The notes beneath the pieces were generated by a model. The model saw nothing but the letters and a program-made list of their open reading frames with translations, had not been told where the DNA came from and did no database searches. Source: DASYSA01 sp036003885 (lineage in GTDB: Bacteria > Acidobacteriota > Blastocatellia > UBA7656). Taken from it: a stretch of 23,180 bases of DNA. Below, one piece after another: positions 6,904 through 14,035 of the stretch. The stretch is taken from assembly GCA_036003885.1 (NCBI GenBank), contig DASYSA010000257.1, positions 1 through 23,180 on the forward strand, in the 5' to 3' direction. A program made the position numbers and the translations under genes. The stretch's first letter is position 1, and each line of letters opens with the position of its first letter.

Positions 6904-8691
6904 CTACAGGAAATACTTCTCAGCCCCAATCATTGCGTCGGCAATTCTGCGCCGCGTGGCGATCATTTTGATCGGAGCACGATGAATCAGTTGGTCGATC
7001 TCCAGCCCGCTCTTCGCGTCTCCGCCCGATGTCTCCGTCAGTACGGTTCGCGCGGCTTGTTCTATTCGCGCTGCGGCTTCGCGGGCGAATACCCGGGTGA
7101 TATCCGTCTGAACCGTAACAGATGGGGCATGGCTTCCTCGCTCTTCTATGAGCCTTTGAGTTCGAAGGAGAGCGCTCTCGAATGAGTACACATCCATTAC
7201 CATGTCAGCGATAAGCCCGAGCACTTCCTGCTCCTCGCGAGCGCGATCACCGTAGGTTCTATTGGCAGCCGCAATCGCGAGAAGAGTTATCTCCTTGGCT
7301 GCAGCCAGCATCATCAACTCGTGAGAGAACGCCGCGTTGGCTGCTGACATCTCGAGAGTATCTCCAGTGGTCCGTCCAGCGCTTGTGGCCCTCACGACGG
7401 CCTCAAATAGCGGAAGGTCGCCCGCCCTGGCGCGCTTCAGCAATTGACTCGCGATCACGATGCGGTTGATCTCGCTCGTGCCTTCGTATATTCGCGCGAT
7501 CCGAGCGTCGCGATAGGCGCGCTCCGCGGGGTAGTCTTTCGAGTACCCGTAGCCGCCAAAGATCTGCACCTCTTCGTCGACGACGTACGCCAGCGCCTCG
7601 CTTACCCACACCTTGATAATCGAGCACTCAATGGCGTACTGCTCCACCACTTGAAGCACCTGCTGAGGGTCGTTTTTGTCTACCTGTTCCAGCGCTTCAT
7701 CGATCACTCCAACCGTTCTATAGAGGATCGACTCGCCGACGTACGCTCTGATGGCCATTTCGGCGATCTTCTGTTTGATCAAGCCGAAGTTCGCAATCGG
7801 CTGGCCGAACTGGTGTCGCTCTTTGGCGTAGCGGATCGAGTCTCCGAGCGAGAGCTTGATCGTGCCGATCGAGCGCGCCCCCAGCTTCAATCGCCCGATG
7901 TTCAGAACGTTGAAAGCGATCTTGTGCCCTCGTCCAATTTCACCCAGGACGTTTTCAACAGGCACTCGGCAGTCCTCGAGCATCAGGGCCGTAGTCGAGG
8001 ACCCGTCGATTCCCAGCTTCTTCTCTTCGTGCCCGCTAACCAGCCCGGCTCCGCGCTCGACCAGGAATGCCGTGAACTTCTCGCCGTCAACCTTTGCGAA
8101 CACCGTGAACAGATCGGCGAATCCGCCATTCGTGATCCACATCTTCTGGCCGTTTAGAATGTAGTGGCGCCCGTCTTCGGAAAGCACAGCCCTTGTCTTG
8201 GCTGCCAGTGCATCCGATCCCGAGTGCGGCTCTGTCAGCGCATATGCGCCGATCCACTCGCCGCTTGCAAGTCTGGGCAGGTACTTTCGCTTCTGCTCTT
8301 CAGTTCCGAAGAAGACTAACGGAAGGGTGCCGATGTTCACATGTGAGCTCTGCGTTCCGGCAAACGAGGATTGCAGGGCGAACTGCTCGCCGACTACGGT
8401 TGAGCTGACTTTGTTCAGGCCCAGCCCGCCGTATTTCTCGGGGATGTCGATGCTGAGCAGTCCAAGCTCGCCGGCCTTGAGCATCAGTTCACGATGCACT
8501 GAGTAGTCCTTTGCGTAAATGCGGTCCTCCTGGGGAATGACCTCTTTGCGAAGGAACTCCTCGGCGGTGCGGGCGAACATGCGTTGTTCGTCGGTGATCT
8601 GTTCTGGCGTGAAGACCTCGTCAGAGGAGCGATCTTCTACCAGGAAACTCCCGCCACCGATTACCCTCGATTGCTGGGGCTGACTTGCCAT
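6904..8691 (-). CDS. Acyl-CoA dehydrogenase, large VLCAD/ACAD9-like form
   Basis: The 595-residue product has an N-terminal helical domain (FLRKEVIPQEDRI, LGLLSIDIPEKYGGLGL) and the FAD-binding motif YALTEPHSGSDA near residue 150. Next come KMWITNGGFAD, a middle beta domain, RHQFGQPIANFGLIKQKIA, and the catalytic-base motif RIYEGTSEINR near residue 400 (Glu of Y-E-G-T). About 180 extra residues follow. This makes it longer than ordinary 380-residue enzymes and similar in architecture to VLCAD/ACAD9-type dehydrogenases. It would oxidise long-chain acyl-CoA to trans-2-enoyl-CoA and pass electrons to ETF. The second ATG (8691) is preferred over 8703, since GGAGG stands 5 bases before it. A thioesterase gene lies upstream in the same direction. 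Confidence 0.93.
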   Translation of the reverse strand: MASQPQQSRVIGGGSFLVEDRSSDEVFTPEQITDEQRMFARTAEEFLRKEVIPQEDRIYAKDYSVHRELMLKAGELGLLSIDIPEKYGGLGLNKVSSTVVGEQFALQSSFAGTQSSHVNIGTLPLVFFGTEEQKRKYLPRLASGEWIGAYALTEPHSGSDALAAKTRAVLSEDGRHYILNGQKMWITNGGFADLFTVFAKVDGEKFTAFLVERGAGLVSGHEEKKLGIDGSSTTALMLEDCRVPVENVLGEIGRGHKIAFNVLNIGRLKLGARSIGTIKLSLGDSIRYAKERHQFGQPIANFGLIKQKIAEMAIRAYVGESILYRTVGVIDEALEQVDKNDPQQVLQVVEQYAIECSIIKVWVSEALAYVVDEEVQIFGGYGYSKDYPAERAYRDARIARIYEGTSEINRIVIASQLLKRARAGDLPLFEAVVRATSAGRTTGDTLEMSAANAAFSHELMMLAAAKEITLLAIAAANRTYGDRAREEQEVLGLIADMVMDVYSFESALLRTQRLIEERGSHAPSVTVQTDITRVFAREAAARIEQAARTVLTETSGGDAKSGLEIDQLIHRAPIKMIATRRRIADAMIGAEKYFL

Positions 8692-8696
8692 ACTGG

Positions 8697-8701
8697 CCTC
8701 C
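8697..8701 (-). promoter_or_regulatory. Ribosome binding site favouring the acyl-CoA dehydrogenase start at 8691
   Basis: GGAGG on the minus strand lies 5 bases before the ATG at 8691. It overlaps the alternative ATG at 8703, which has no comparable site. Confidence 0.55.
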
Positions 8702-8872
8702 ATGGTTTGTGGTGAAGCTTAGACGATAACATCGGTGAGTCTGCGGGTCTAGTCGCTTGCCGAACAGTCGCTCGCCGAGGAACTCTGTTGCCGCGGAGCG
8801 GGATTCACAACGGAAACGCAGAGTTAGCAAAGCAGCGGATACCCCGTTCCCGAGCCTCCGCCGCGGGCGAAA

Positions 8873-9301
8873 CTAAAGATCTCTTCCCTCGAATTCACTT
8901 ATGCGCCTGCGCATATCGTCGGGCACCCGCATCTTCAGCAGCGTCTTCGGGTCTACACACACGTAGAGTGAAGAGGCTGAATTGACCAACCGCTCCTCAC
9001 CTTCAGGGTAGATCTCGAAGTCAAAATTGAGGCTGGTGTTTCCGATCTTCGAGATGCGAGCATAAACCTCGAGCACCTCGTCGAACCGCGCGGGCGATTT
9101 GAACTCCAGGGTGGTGCGCGCAAGCACCGTATCGACCCCGCTTTCAATCATCGTCTGCCATGTGAAGCCGAGCGCGCGGAAGTATTCAGTCCACGCGACG
9201 TCATAATAGACCAGAAAGTTCGCGTTGAAGACGATGGCTTGAAGATCGGTATCTCCAAATCTAACCCTGATCTTGTGATGGAATCTGAAGGCCTCTTTCA
9301 C
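8873..9301 (-). CDS. Hotdog-fold acyl-CoA thioesterase (YbgC/4HBT-like)
   Basis: The 142-residue product has the 4HBT/YbgC thioesterase pattern: HKIRVRFGDTDLQAIVFNANFLVYYDVAWTEYF, with the catalytic-region Asp in GDTD. It then has the strands TVLARTTLEFKSPARFDEVLEV, RISKIGNTSLNFDFEIY and SSLYVCVDPKT. Family members hydrolyse acyl-CoA thioesters. The common Gly after the catalytic segment (D-x-x-G-V) is replaced by Ala-Ile here. The start is a GTG at 9301; a stop lies four codons upstream in frame, and no Shine-Dalgarno site is visible. It lies 49 bases after priA and upstream of the acyl-CoA dehydrogenase. The fatty-acid link with the dehydrogenase is an inference from position. Confidence 0.88.
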   Translation of the reverse strand: MKEAFRFHHKIRVRFGDTDLQAIVFNANFLVYYDVAWTEYFRALGFTWQTMIESGVDTVLARTTLEFKSPARFDEVLEVYARISKIGNTSLNFDFEIYPEGEERLVNSASSLYVCVDPKTLLKMRVPDDMRRRISEFEGRDL

Positions 9302-9350
9302 GGGGCCGTATCATGACCGAGAGTCAGCACCGAGAGCAAGCCATCGTCGT

Positions 9351-11864
9351 TCACATTAAACTGACAGGGTCAACTTCGATTGAGATGGATCGCGGGTTGT
9401 GGCCTAAAGCCATACAGCGTTCCATCGCCTGGTCGAGCGCCTCCCTGGCACTCTTGCGTCTGCGAGCCTTGATCAGAATCTGAAACCGGTGCTCGCCTTT
9501 CAATCTTGCCAAAGGCGCCGGCGCCGGCCCCAGCACTCGAACCGACGAATCGCGACCTGCGTCTCTCAATTCACTTCCAAGCTGGGCGGCCGTTTTCATA
9601 GCCCGTTCGTAGTCCTTGTCGCGCACGAGGACATTTATCAACGCGCTGAATGGCGGATACTGCATCGTCCGCCGGAACTCGATCTCATGCCGGTAGAAGC
9701 CGTCGTAATCCTGAGCGCGCGCGTTGACCAGCGCGTAGTGCTCAGGATGATAGGTCTGAATGATCACACGGCCTGGAAGTTCGCCGCGGCCCGCTCGACC
9801 GGCGACCTGAGTCAGCAATTGGAACGTTCGCTCCGCCGAGCGGAAATCAGGCAGCGATAAACCGAGATCGACTGAGACCACCCCCACCAGCGTGACATTC
9901 GGAAAGTCGTGTCCCTTGGCCAGCATCTGGGTTCCCACGAGCAGGTCGATCTCACCAGCCGCGAACTCCATCAACAGATGTTCAAGGGTGCCGCGCCGCC
10001 GCGTCGAATCGCGATCGACTCGAGCGATCTTGCGATCGGGGAAAAGCTCCTGCAGCCTGGATTCGAGCTGTTCGGTTCCTTCGCCGATGTAGTAGATATA
10101 CTGACCCTCGCATGTGTCGCAGGTTCGCGGCACTGGCCGTACGTAGTTGCAATAGTGGCACAGCAAGCTCGAGTTGTGGCGATGATAGGTCAGCGTCACA
10201 TCACAGTTGGGACAGTGTACGGCCTCTCCGCACGAGCGGCACAACAAGAACGAAGAGAATCCGCGCCGGTTAAGGAGGACCATCGCCTGCTCGCCGCGCT
10301 CCAGCGTTTCGGCAAGCGCAGCCTTCAACTCGTCAGAGATCGTCTGCTGCTTCCCATGACGCTTGAAGACCTCACGCATGTCAACTGTCTCGACTTCGGC
10401 AAGCGGGCGATTTCCAAAACGGCTCTCGAGCCGGATGTAGACATACTTGTCGGTGCGCGCGTTGTGGAAAGTTTCGAGTGACGGAGTGGCCGAGCCAAGC
10501 ACGACGACGGCATTTGCGTTCAGGGCGCGAACGATTGCCGTATCGCGGCCATTGTAACGCGGTGTTTCGTCTTGTTTGTAGCTGGCGTCGTGCTCCTCAT
10601 CAACGACGATGAGGCCCAGGTTTTCAAGTGGAGCAAACACAGCCGAGCGAGTGCCGATCACCACGCGGGCTTCCCCTTCCTTGATCCGTCGCCACTCGTC
10701 GGTGCGCTCCCCTTCAGACAGGCTCGAGTGCAGGATGGCGACCGACTCGCCGAAATGTGAACGAAGCCGGCGCGAAAAGACCGGGGTGAGCGCAATCTCT
10801 GGCACCAGCATGAGCGCGGTCAGTCCGCGGCGAATCGCTTCACTCATCGCGCGTATGTAGATCTCAGTCTTTCCACTGCCGGTGACGCCGTGCAACAGAA
10901 AAGTGGCGTATTGGCGCTCGCCGATCCCGGCAACGATCTGATCGAGCGCTTGTTGCTGTTCGTCATTCAGTGTGATCTCGCGCCCCTGTTGTTCTTCGAT
11001 GTGTGCCAGCGGATCGCGGCGAACTTCGCGCGCGAAGACCTCGACCAGGCCTCTCTTCTCAAGCGTCCGCACAACCGAAGCCGACACGTGAGCATTCTCA
11101 AGTAGCTCACTGAATGCAACTGCCTCGTTTTCGCTGGCGAGGAGGTCCAGGACCTTCTGCTGCCCGTCGCTAAGCGGCTTCTGCGCTGGTCGCGTCCGAG
11201 ACGCCTCTTCTTCGACACCTGGCTGCACCCCGACGGCGGGTTGCGGGGTGACGACGTCGGCTCGCTCCTCGCTCAAACGAACCGCGTTTTGAAGCTTTGG
11301 TTTCAGCCTGCTCTCTCCAGCGCGCCGCAACACGGTTATCAAGCCCTCGCGTTTCAGTTCGCGAATGATGGCCGCGCCGGGCTTTGCCATGTGACGTTCG
11401 AGATCGCGTGAACTCAACGAGGTAACGCCGGCCAACAGATGAAGCACCTGTCGTTTTGATTCTGCGCGAGCGGAGCCGGTGGACGCTCGAGCAAGCTCAA
11501 AGCGCCCGGCGGCTGTAATAGCCAGCACCTGTTCATCGGTTACCGTCGCTCCAGCCGGCAGAGCCGTTCTCAAACACTCTCCCCAGGGCGCGTAATAATA
11601 GTCCGCCATCCACCGGGTAAGCTCGAGAATGTCCGACGCGATGACCGGCGACTCATCCACGAGTTCATCGACGTTCTTGATTTCGGACTCGGCGACGTTG
11701 CCGCCCGGTTGTTCGTCCAGCGCGACGATGAATCCGGTGACCAACCTCTTGCCGAATGGGACAATCACTCGAGAGCCTACGAGGGCGCGCGCGGCCATTT
11801 CAGGAGGCAGGCGATAAGAGAAGGTGTGGTGGACGAAGACTGGAACGGCGACCTCGGCGAACAT
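9351..11864 (-). CDS. priA: Primosomal replication restart helicase PriA
   Basis: The 837-residue product starts MFAEVAVPVFVHHTFSYRLP, the standard PriA 3'-DNA-binding domain start. It continues with VIVPFGKR, LMLVPEIALTPVF and a Walker A GVTGSGKT near residue 326. DEEHD (Walker B, near 423) and LGSATPSLETF follow. The eight-cysteine zinc-binding module lies near residues 540-587 (CRSC, CPNC, CHYC, CDTC), and motifs GTQMLAKGHDFPNVTLV and QVAGRAGRG come next. PriA reloads the replisome at stalled forks. At 837 residues it is about 100 longer than E. coli PriA; the extra length lies mainly in the linker/winged-helix region around residues 130-260. No clear Shine-Dalgarno site precedes the ATG. 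It is divergent from the PLP enzyme gene. Confidence 0.97.
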   Translation of the reverse strand: MFAEVAVPVFVHHTFSYRLPPEMAARALVGSRVIVPFGKRLVTGFIVALDEQPGGNVAESEIKNVDELVDESPVIASDILELTRWMADYYYAPWGECLRTALPAGATVTDEQVLAITAAGRFELARASTGSARAESKRQVLHLLAGVTSLSSRDLERHMAKPGAAIIRELKREGLITVLRRAGESRLKPKLQNAVRLSEERADVVTPQPAVGVQPGVEEEASRTRPAQKPLSDGQQKVLDLLASENEAVAFSELLENAHVSASVVRTLEKRGLVEVFAREVRRDPLAHIEEQQGREITLNDEQQQALDQIVAGIGERQYATFLLHGVTGSGKTEIYIRAMSEAIRRGLTALMLVPEIALTPVFSRRLRSHFGESVAILHSSLSEGERTDEWRRIKEGEARVVIGTRSAVFAPLENLGLIVVDEEHDASYKQDETPRYNGRDTAIVRALNANAVVVLGSATPSLETFHNARTDKYVYIRLESRFGNRPLAEVETVDMREVFKRHGKQQTISDELKAALAETLERGEQAMVLLNRRGFSSFLLCRSCGEAVHCPNCDVTLTYHRHNSSLLCHYCNYVRPVPRTCDTCEGQYIYYIGEGTEQLESRLQELFPDRKIARVDRDSTRRRGTLEHLLMEFAAGEIDLLVGTQMLAKGHDFPNVTLVGVVSVDLGLSLPDFRSAERTFQLLTQVAGRAGRGELPGRVIIQTYHPEHYALVNARAQDYDGFYRHEIEFRRTMQYPPFSALINVLVRDKDYERAMKTAAQLGSELRDAGRDSSVRVLGPAPAPLARLKGEHRFQILIKARRRKSAREALDQAMERCMALGHNPRSISIEVDPVSLM

Positions 11865-11972
11865 CGGTAATCATGGTACACGAACTCGCAAGGGACAGGA
11901 ACCTGCCGGAGACGAGACCGACTATTTGTTATGCTGTGCGAGGCGGGGGGCGGGCTGCTATATTGCTCTCCT

Positions 11973-12917
11973 ATGGAACAGCCCCAAACCGAGCCTCCTT
12001 TCAAGCCTCTCATTCACGTCGCGCGGCCGACAACGATCATTGATGCGCCCCGATTGTCCAGGCTGCTGCAGGTGTCTCTTACGATCGCCAGCGAGACATT
12101 TCAGCACACCGGGAGCTTCAAGTTCCGAGCTGCCTACAACGTCGCGTCGCGGGTGAATCAGCAACACATAATCGCAGCGTCGTCAGGCAACTTTGGGCAG
12201 GCGATGGCCTATGCGTGCAAACTGCTTGGCAAATCCTGCACCGTAGTCATGCCCGACACCTCGGCTCAAGTGAAGATAGATGGCGTTCGCGAATATGGAG
12301 GCGAGATCGACCTAATAGACGTACGTCAGAAGAGCCGGGCCGCTCGCGTGAGCGAACTAACGAGCGAGAATCCCGGAGCCTATGCCGCAAGTGCGTATGA
12401 TGACCCGCTGGTGATCGACGGGAATGCGAGTCTGGGTTTGGAGATAGGCACGCTCGGTCGCCACTTCGACTTCATTGTCGCGCCGGTGGGCGGAGGCGGC
12501 CTGACCTCGGGGATCATTAAAGGTATTAGGGAGTCGGGTACATCTGTTTCCATAATCGGGGCTGAACCGCTTATGGCTAACGATGCCGCGCGCTCGTTAA
12601 GGGCGGGGCACATAGTTGCGAACGAAGCCGAGCCCCAAACTATTGCCGATGGTGCGCGGACGGTCAGCGTGGGACGTCACAACTGGGAAGTTCTCCGCGA
12701 GGGGCTATCTGGAATCGTCGAAGTGCCCGAGGCCAGGATTACGGAAGCCGTACGCGCACTGTTTGGGCTCGCGAACCTGAAGGCCGAGCCGACTGGGGCA
12801 TTGAGCATCGGGGCGGTGCTTGCAGAGCCCGGGTTGTTTCGCGGGCGATCGGTTTGTTGTGTAGTGAGCGGGGGAAATGTCGACCCTGAGGTCTACAGGA
12901 CAATTCTGGCAGGCTAG
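11973..12917 (+). CDS. PLP-dependent threonine/serine dehydratase-like enzyme
   Basis: The 314-residue product is a fold-type II PLP enzyme. K50 in GSFKFRAAYN is the Schiff-base lysine, SSGNFGQAMAYACK corresponds to the substrate-binding loop (usually SAGNHAQG), and VGGGGLTSG near residues 172-180 is the phosphate-binding glycine loop. The C-terminal CCVVSGGNVD completes the family pattern. Members deaminate threonine or serine, or racemise serine; the ACT regulatory domain of biosynthetic IlvA is absent. The Phe in SSGNFGQ, where His is usual, makes the exact substrate uncertain. The start is placed at ATG 11973 rather than 11931, which would add a poorly conserved leader. TATATT at 11959-11964 lies only 8 bases before the ATG and no ribosome binding site is present, so a leaderless transcript is conceivable. 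Confidence 0.88.
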   Translation: MEQPQTEPPFKPLIHVARPTTIIDAPRLSRLLQVSLTIASETFQHTGSFKFRAAYNVASRVNQQHIIAASSGNFGQAMAYACKLLGKSCTVVMPDTSAQVKIDGVREYGGEIDLIDVRQKSRAARVSELTSENPGAYAASAYDDPLVIDGNASLGLEIGTLGRHFDFIVAPVGGGGLTSGIIKGIRESGTSVSIIGAEPLMANDAARSLRAGHIVANEAEPQTIADGARTVSVGRHNWEVLREGLSGIVEVPEARITEAVRALFGLANLKAEPTGALSIGAVLAEPGLFRGRSVCCVVSGGNVDPEVYRTILAG

Positions 12918-12942
12918 CGATGTCTCTTCGCGGAATAGAGCA

Positions 12943-12974
12943 AGGCTCGATGGGTTACGAGCGCCATCGAGCCT
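12943..12974 (+). terminator. Hairpin downstream of the PLP enzyme gene
   Basis: AGGCTCGATGG (12943-12953) pairs perfectly with CCATCGAGCCT (12964-12974) around a 10-base loop, 25 bases after the stop codon. It is an 11-bp stem without a following T-run, so it is a terminator candidate that may need help from a factor, or an mRNA 3'-end stabiliser. Confidence 0.55.
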
Positions 12975-13015
12975 CTGCATTAGCAACAACCCGCCATAGA
13001 CATAATGCCCGGCGC

Positions 13016-13079
13016 GGCTGAAAGCTGCGGCGCAACCCGAAGCTGTCCTGCGCGCAGTTCGGTGTTGCGGCTTTCTGCC
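13016..13079. other. Long imperfect hairpin between convergent genes
   Basis: GGCTGAAAGC (13016-13025) pairs with GCTTTCTGCC (13070-13079) with one mismatch. CGCAAC-CCGAA (13031-13041) pairs with TTCGG-GTTGCG (13058-13069) with one bulge, and a 16-base loop closes it. About 20 pairs form across 64 bases. It could be a two-way terminator between the convergent genes, a dispersed repeat or a structured RNA. The flanking bases of the 12918-13151 gap show nothing else. Confidence 0.4.
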
Positions 13080-13151
13080 TGCCACGTCGAGATTTTGGCC
13101 ACTACTGTGAATTAAAGTGCCGGACTAAGTTGCCAGTCTTTCAAGAGCGAA

Positions 13152-13535
13152 TCAGAAGATCCGGCGTCTTTCGGTTCGATTCTTATACAGCCAAATGCCC
13201 GTCGCTGCTGCGCCGCCAGCCAGGGCGCCAATGACCGCACCCTTCTTACCTTTGACTATTCCCCCGGTCGCAGCTCCGGCCCCTGCGCCAATACCGATGA
13301 CGGTAGCGGCGCCGGCCGGCCCCTCCATCCACCTGTGTTTGTAGCTGTAGTTCAGTATTCCGGGGCCGTCAAACAGATTGAGTCCGGCGTCGCCCAACCT
13401 GATACCGTTTTTACCTCGCCTCAGCAACCCGCTGGCGTCGCAGTTGCCTCGACCATTCTGCGCCAGGGTGGCCATGGGCATTGCCAGCACGAGGAGGGCA
13501 AGTATTACGAGGGCGGTACCTATCTTCCTTCTCAT
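13152..13535 (-). CDS. Exported glycine-zipper protein, unknown function
   Basis: The 127-residue product is not recognised as a named family. It has a clear signal peptide (MRRKIGTALVILALLVLAMPMATLA, likely cut before QN). A short polar region with one Cys (residue 32) follows. Two Gly/Ala-rich hydrophobic segments (about 74-93 and 99-116) carry GxxxG-type spacing (IGIGAGAGAATGG, GAVIGALAGGAAATG), separated by KGKKG. The tail is basic (YKNRTERRRIF). Glycine-zipper segments of this kind occur in envelope proteins of the YMGG/Gly-zipper_2 type that insert into or bridge membranes. GGAGGAA (13544-13550) lies 8 bases before the ATG. The gene sits 259 bases after the atpZ-like gene, so it may be an independent unit. 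Confidence 0.72.
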   Translation of the reverse strand: MRRKIGTALVILALLVLAMPMATLAQNGRGNCDASGLLRRGKNGIRLGDAGLNLFDGPGILNYSYKHRWMEGPAGAATVIGIGAGAGAATGGIVKGKKGAVIGALAGGAAATGIWLYKNRTERRRIF

Positions 13536-13770
13536 TTGTTAGCTTCCTCCGAAGTAATTGATGGAGCGGTTCGTGTGAGGCTGTGCCAGTGCAGGCTCAG
13601 CAAGGGGGTGATGCAGGGGCGGCACTCGTGCGTTGCCTGCGGCCTGGTAAAATTCTTTTTTTCTGATTTAACTCCGTTGCGTGACCTTGATCAGGGTCGA
13701 GGAGGCCCAGCTAACTACTCCAACTCAAGGGCATGTGGCTTTGAAAGGAAGCTACGCCGGGTTGTCGAGG

Positions 13771-13789
13771 CGCTCCGCTAGTTCGAGCG
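13771..13789 (-). terminator. Weak hairpin after the complex I operon
   Basis: CGCTC (13771-13775) pairs with GAGCG (13785-13789) around a 9-base loop, just past the stop of the atpZ-like gene. The stem is short and no T-run follows on the minus strand, so this is only a candidate. The remainder of 13536-13794 shows no gene. It does contain a T-run (13657-13663) that I cannot assign. Confidence 0.2.
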
Positions 13790-13794
13790 AGCAG

Positions 13795-14031
13795 TCACTT
13801 GAATTGGCCGAGGCGCTTGAGAAGCTTGTAGATATCGAGAGCGGTACCGATTAATCCAAGGATCAGGCCGACCAAAAACCATAGGGGCTGCGTGCCATAG
13901 TGCTCATCGACATACGAGCCGACCAAAGCGGGCACTGCTATCATCCACGGAATGCCCAGCGCAAGCCCTACCAACCCAACTGCCTTGCGCCAGCCTACTC
14001 CGCCATCCTGGTTGTCATCATCCCCGGCCAT
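13795..14031 (-). CDS. AtpZ/AtpI-like two-helix membrane protein
   Basis: The 78-residue product has an acidic soluble start (MAGDDDNQDGG) and two transmembrane helices (GLALGIPWMIAVPALVGSYV and LWFLVGLILGLIGTALDIYKLL). The short loop between them (DEHYGTQP) includes the Asp-Glu and Gly-Thr positions. This matches the ATPase_gene1 (AtpZ/AtpI) family, small proteins normally encoded at the head of F0F1-ATP synthase operons and implicated in c-ring assembly or Mg2+/Ca2+ handling. Here its ATG follows the nuoN stop by only 4 bases (TGA-agta-ATG), so it looks translationally coupled to complex I. Whether an atp operon lies downstream cannot be seen; within this window only the glycine-zipper gene follows. 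Confidence 0.82.
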   Translation of the reverse strand: MAGDDDNQDGGVGWRKAVGLVGLALGIPWMIAVPALVGSYVDEHYGTQPLWFLVGLILGLIGTALDIYKLLKRLGQFK

Positions 14032-14035
14032 TACT

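Noticed and set aside
7444..8157. A 237-codon plus-strand open frame opposite the acyl-CoA dehydrogenase
   Set aside because: A shadow of the coding strand; no recognisable domain or ribosome binding site.
8781..8825. AACTCTG / CAGAGTT inverted repeat upstream of the acyl-CoA dehydrogenase gene
   Set aside because: A 7-base match with a 31-base loop is expected by chance at this scale.
9316..9341. A 13-base tandem repeat (ACCGAGAG-type, 11 of 13 matching) between priA and the thioesterase gene
   Set aside because: Only two copies, imperfect, with no palindrome; too little to call a feature.
12705..13085. A 126-codon minus-strand frame across the end of the PLP enzyme gene and the hairpin region
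   Set aside because: It overlaps the real gene, its composition is Arg/Ala-rich, and its upstream part is the inverted-repeat element.
13657..13663. T-run that could mark an intrinsic terminator on the plus strand
   Set aside because: No stem directly precedes it and no plus-strand gene ends there.
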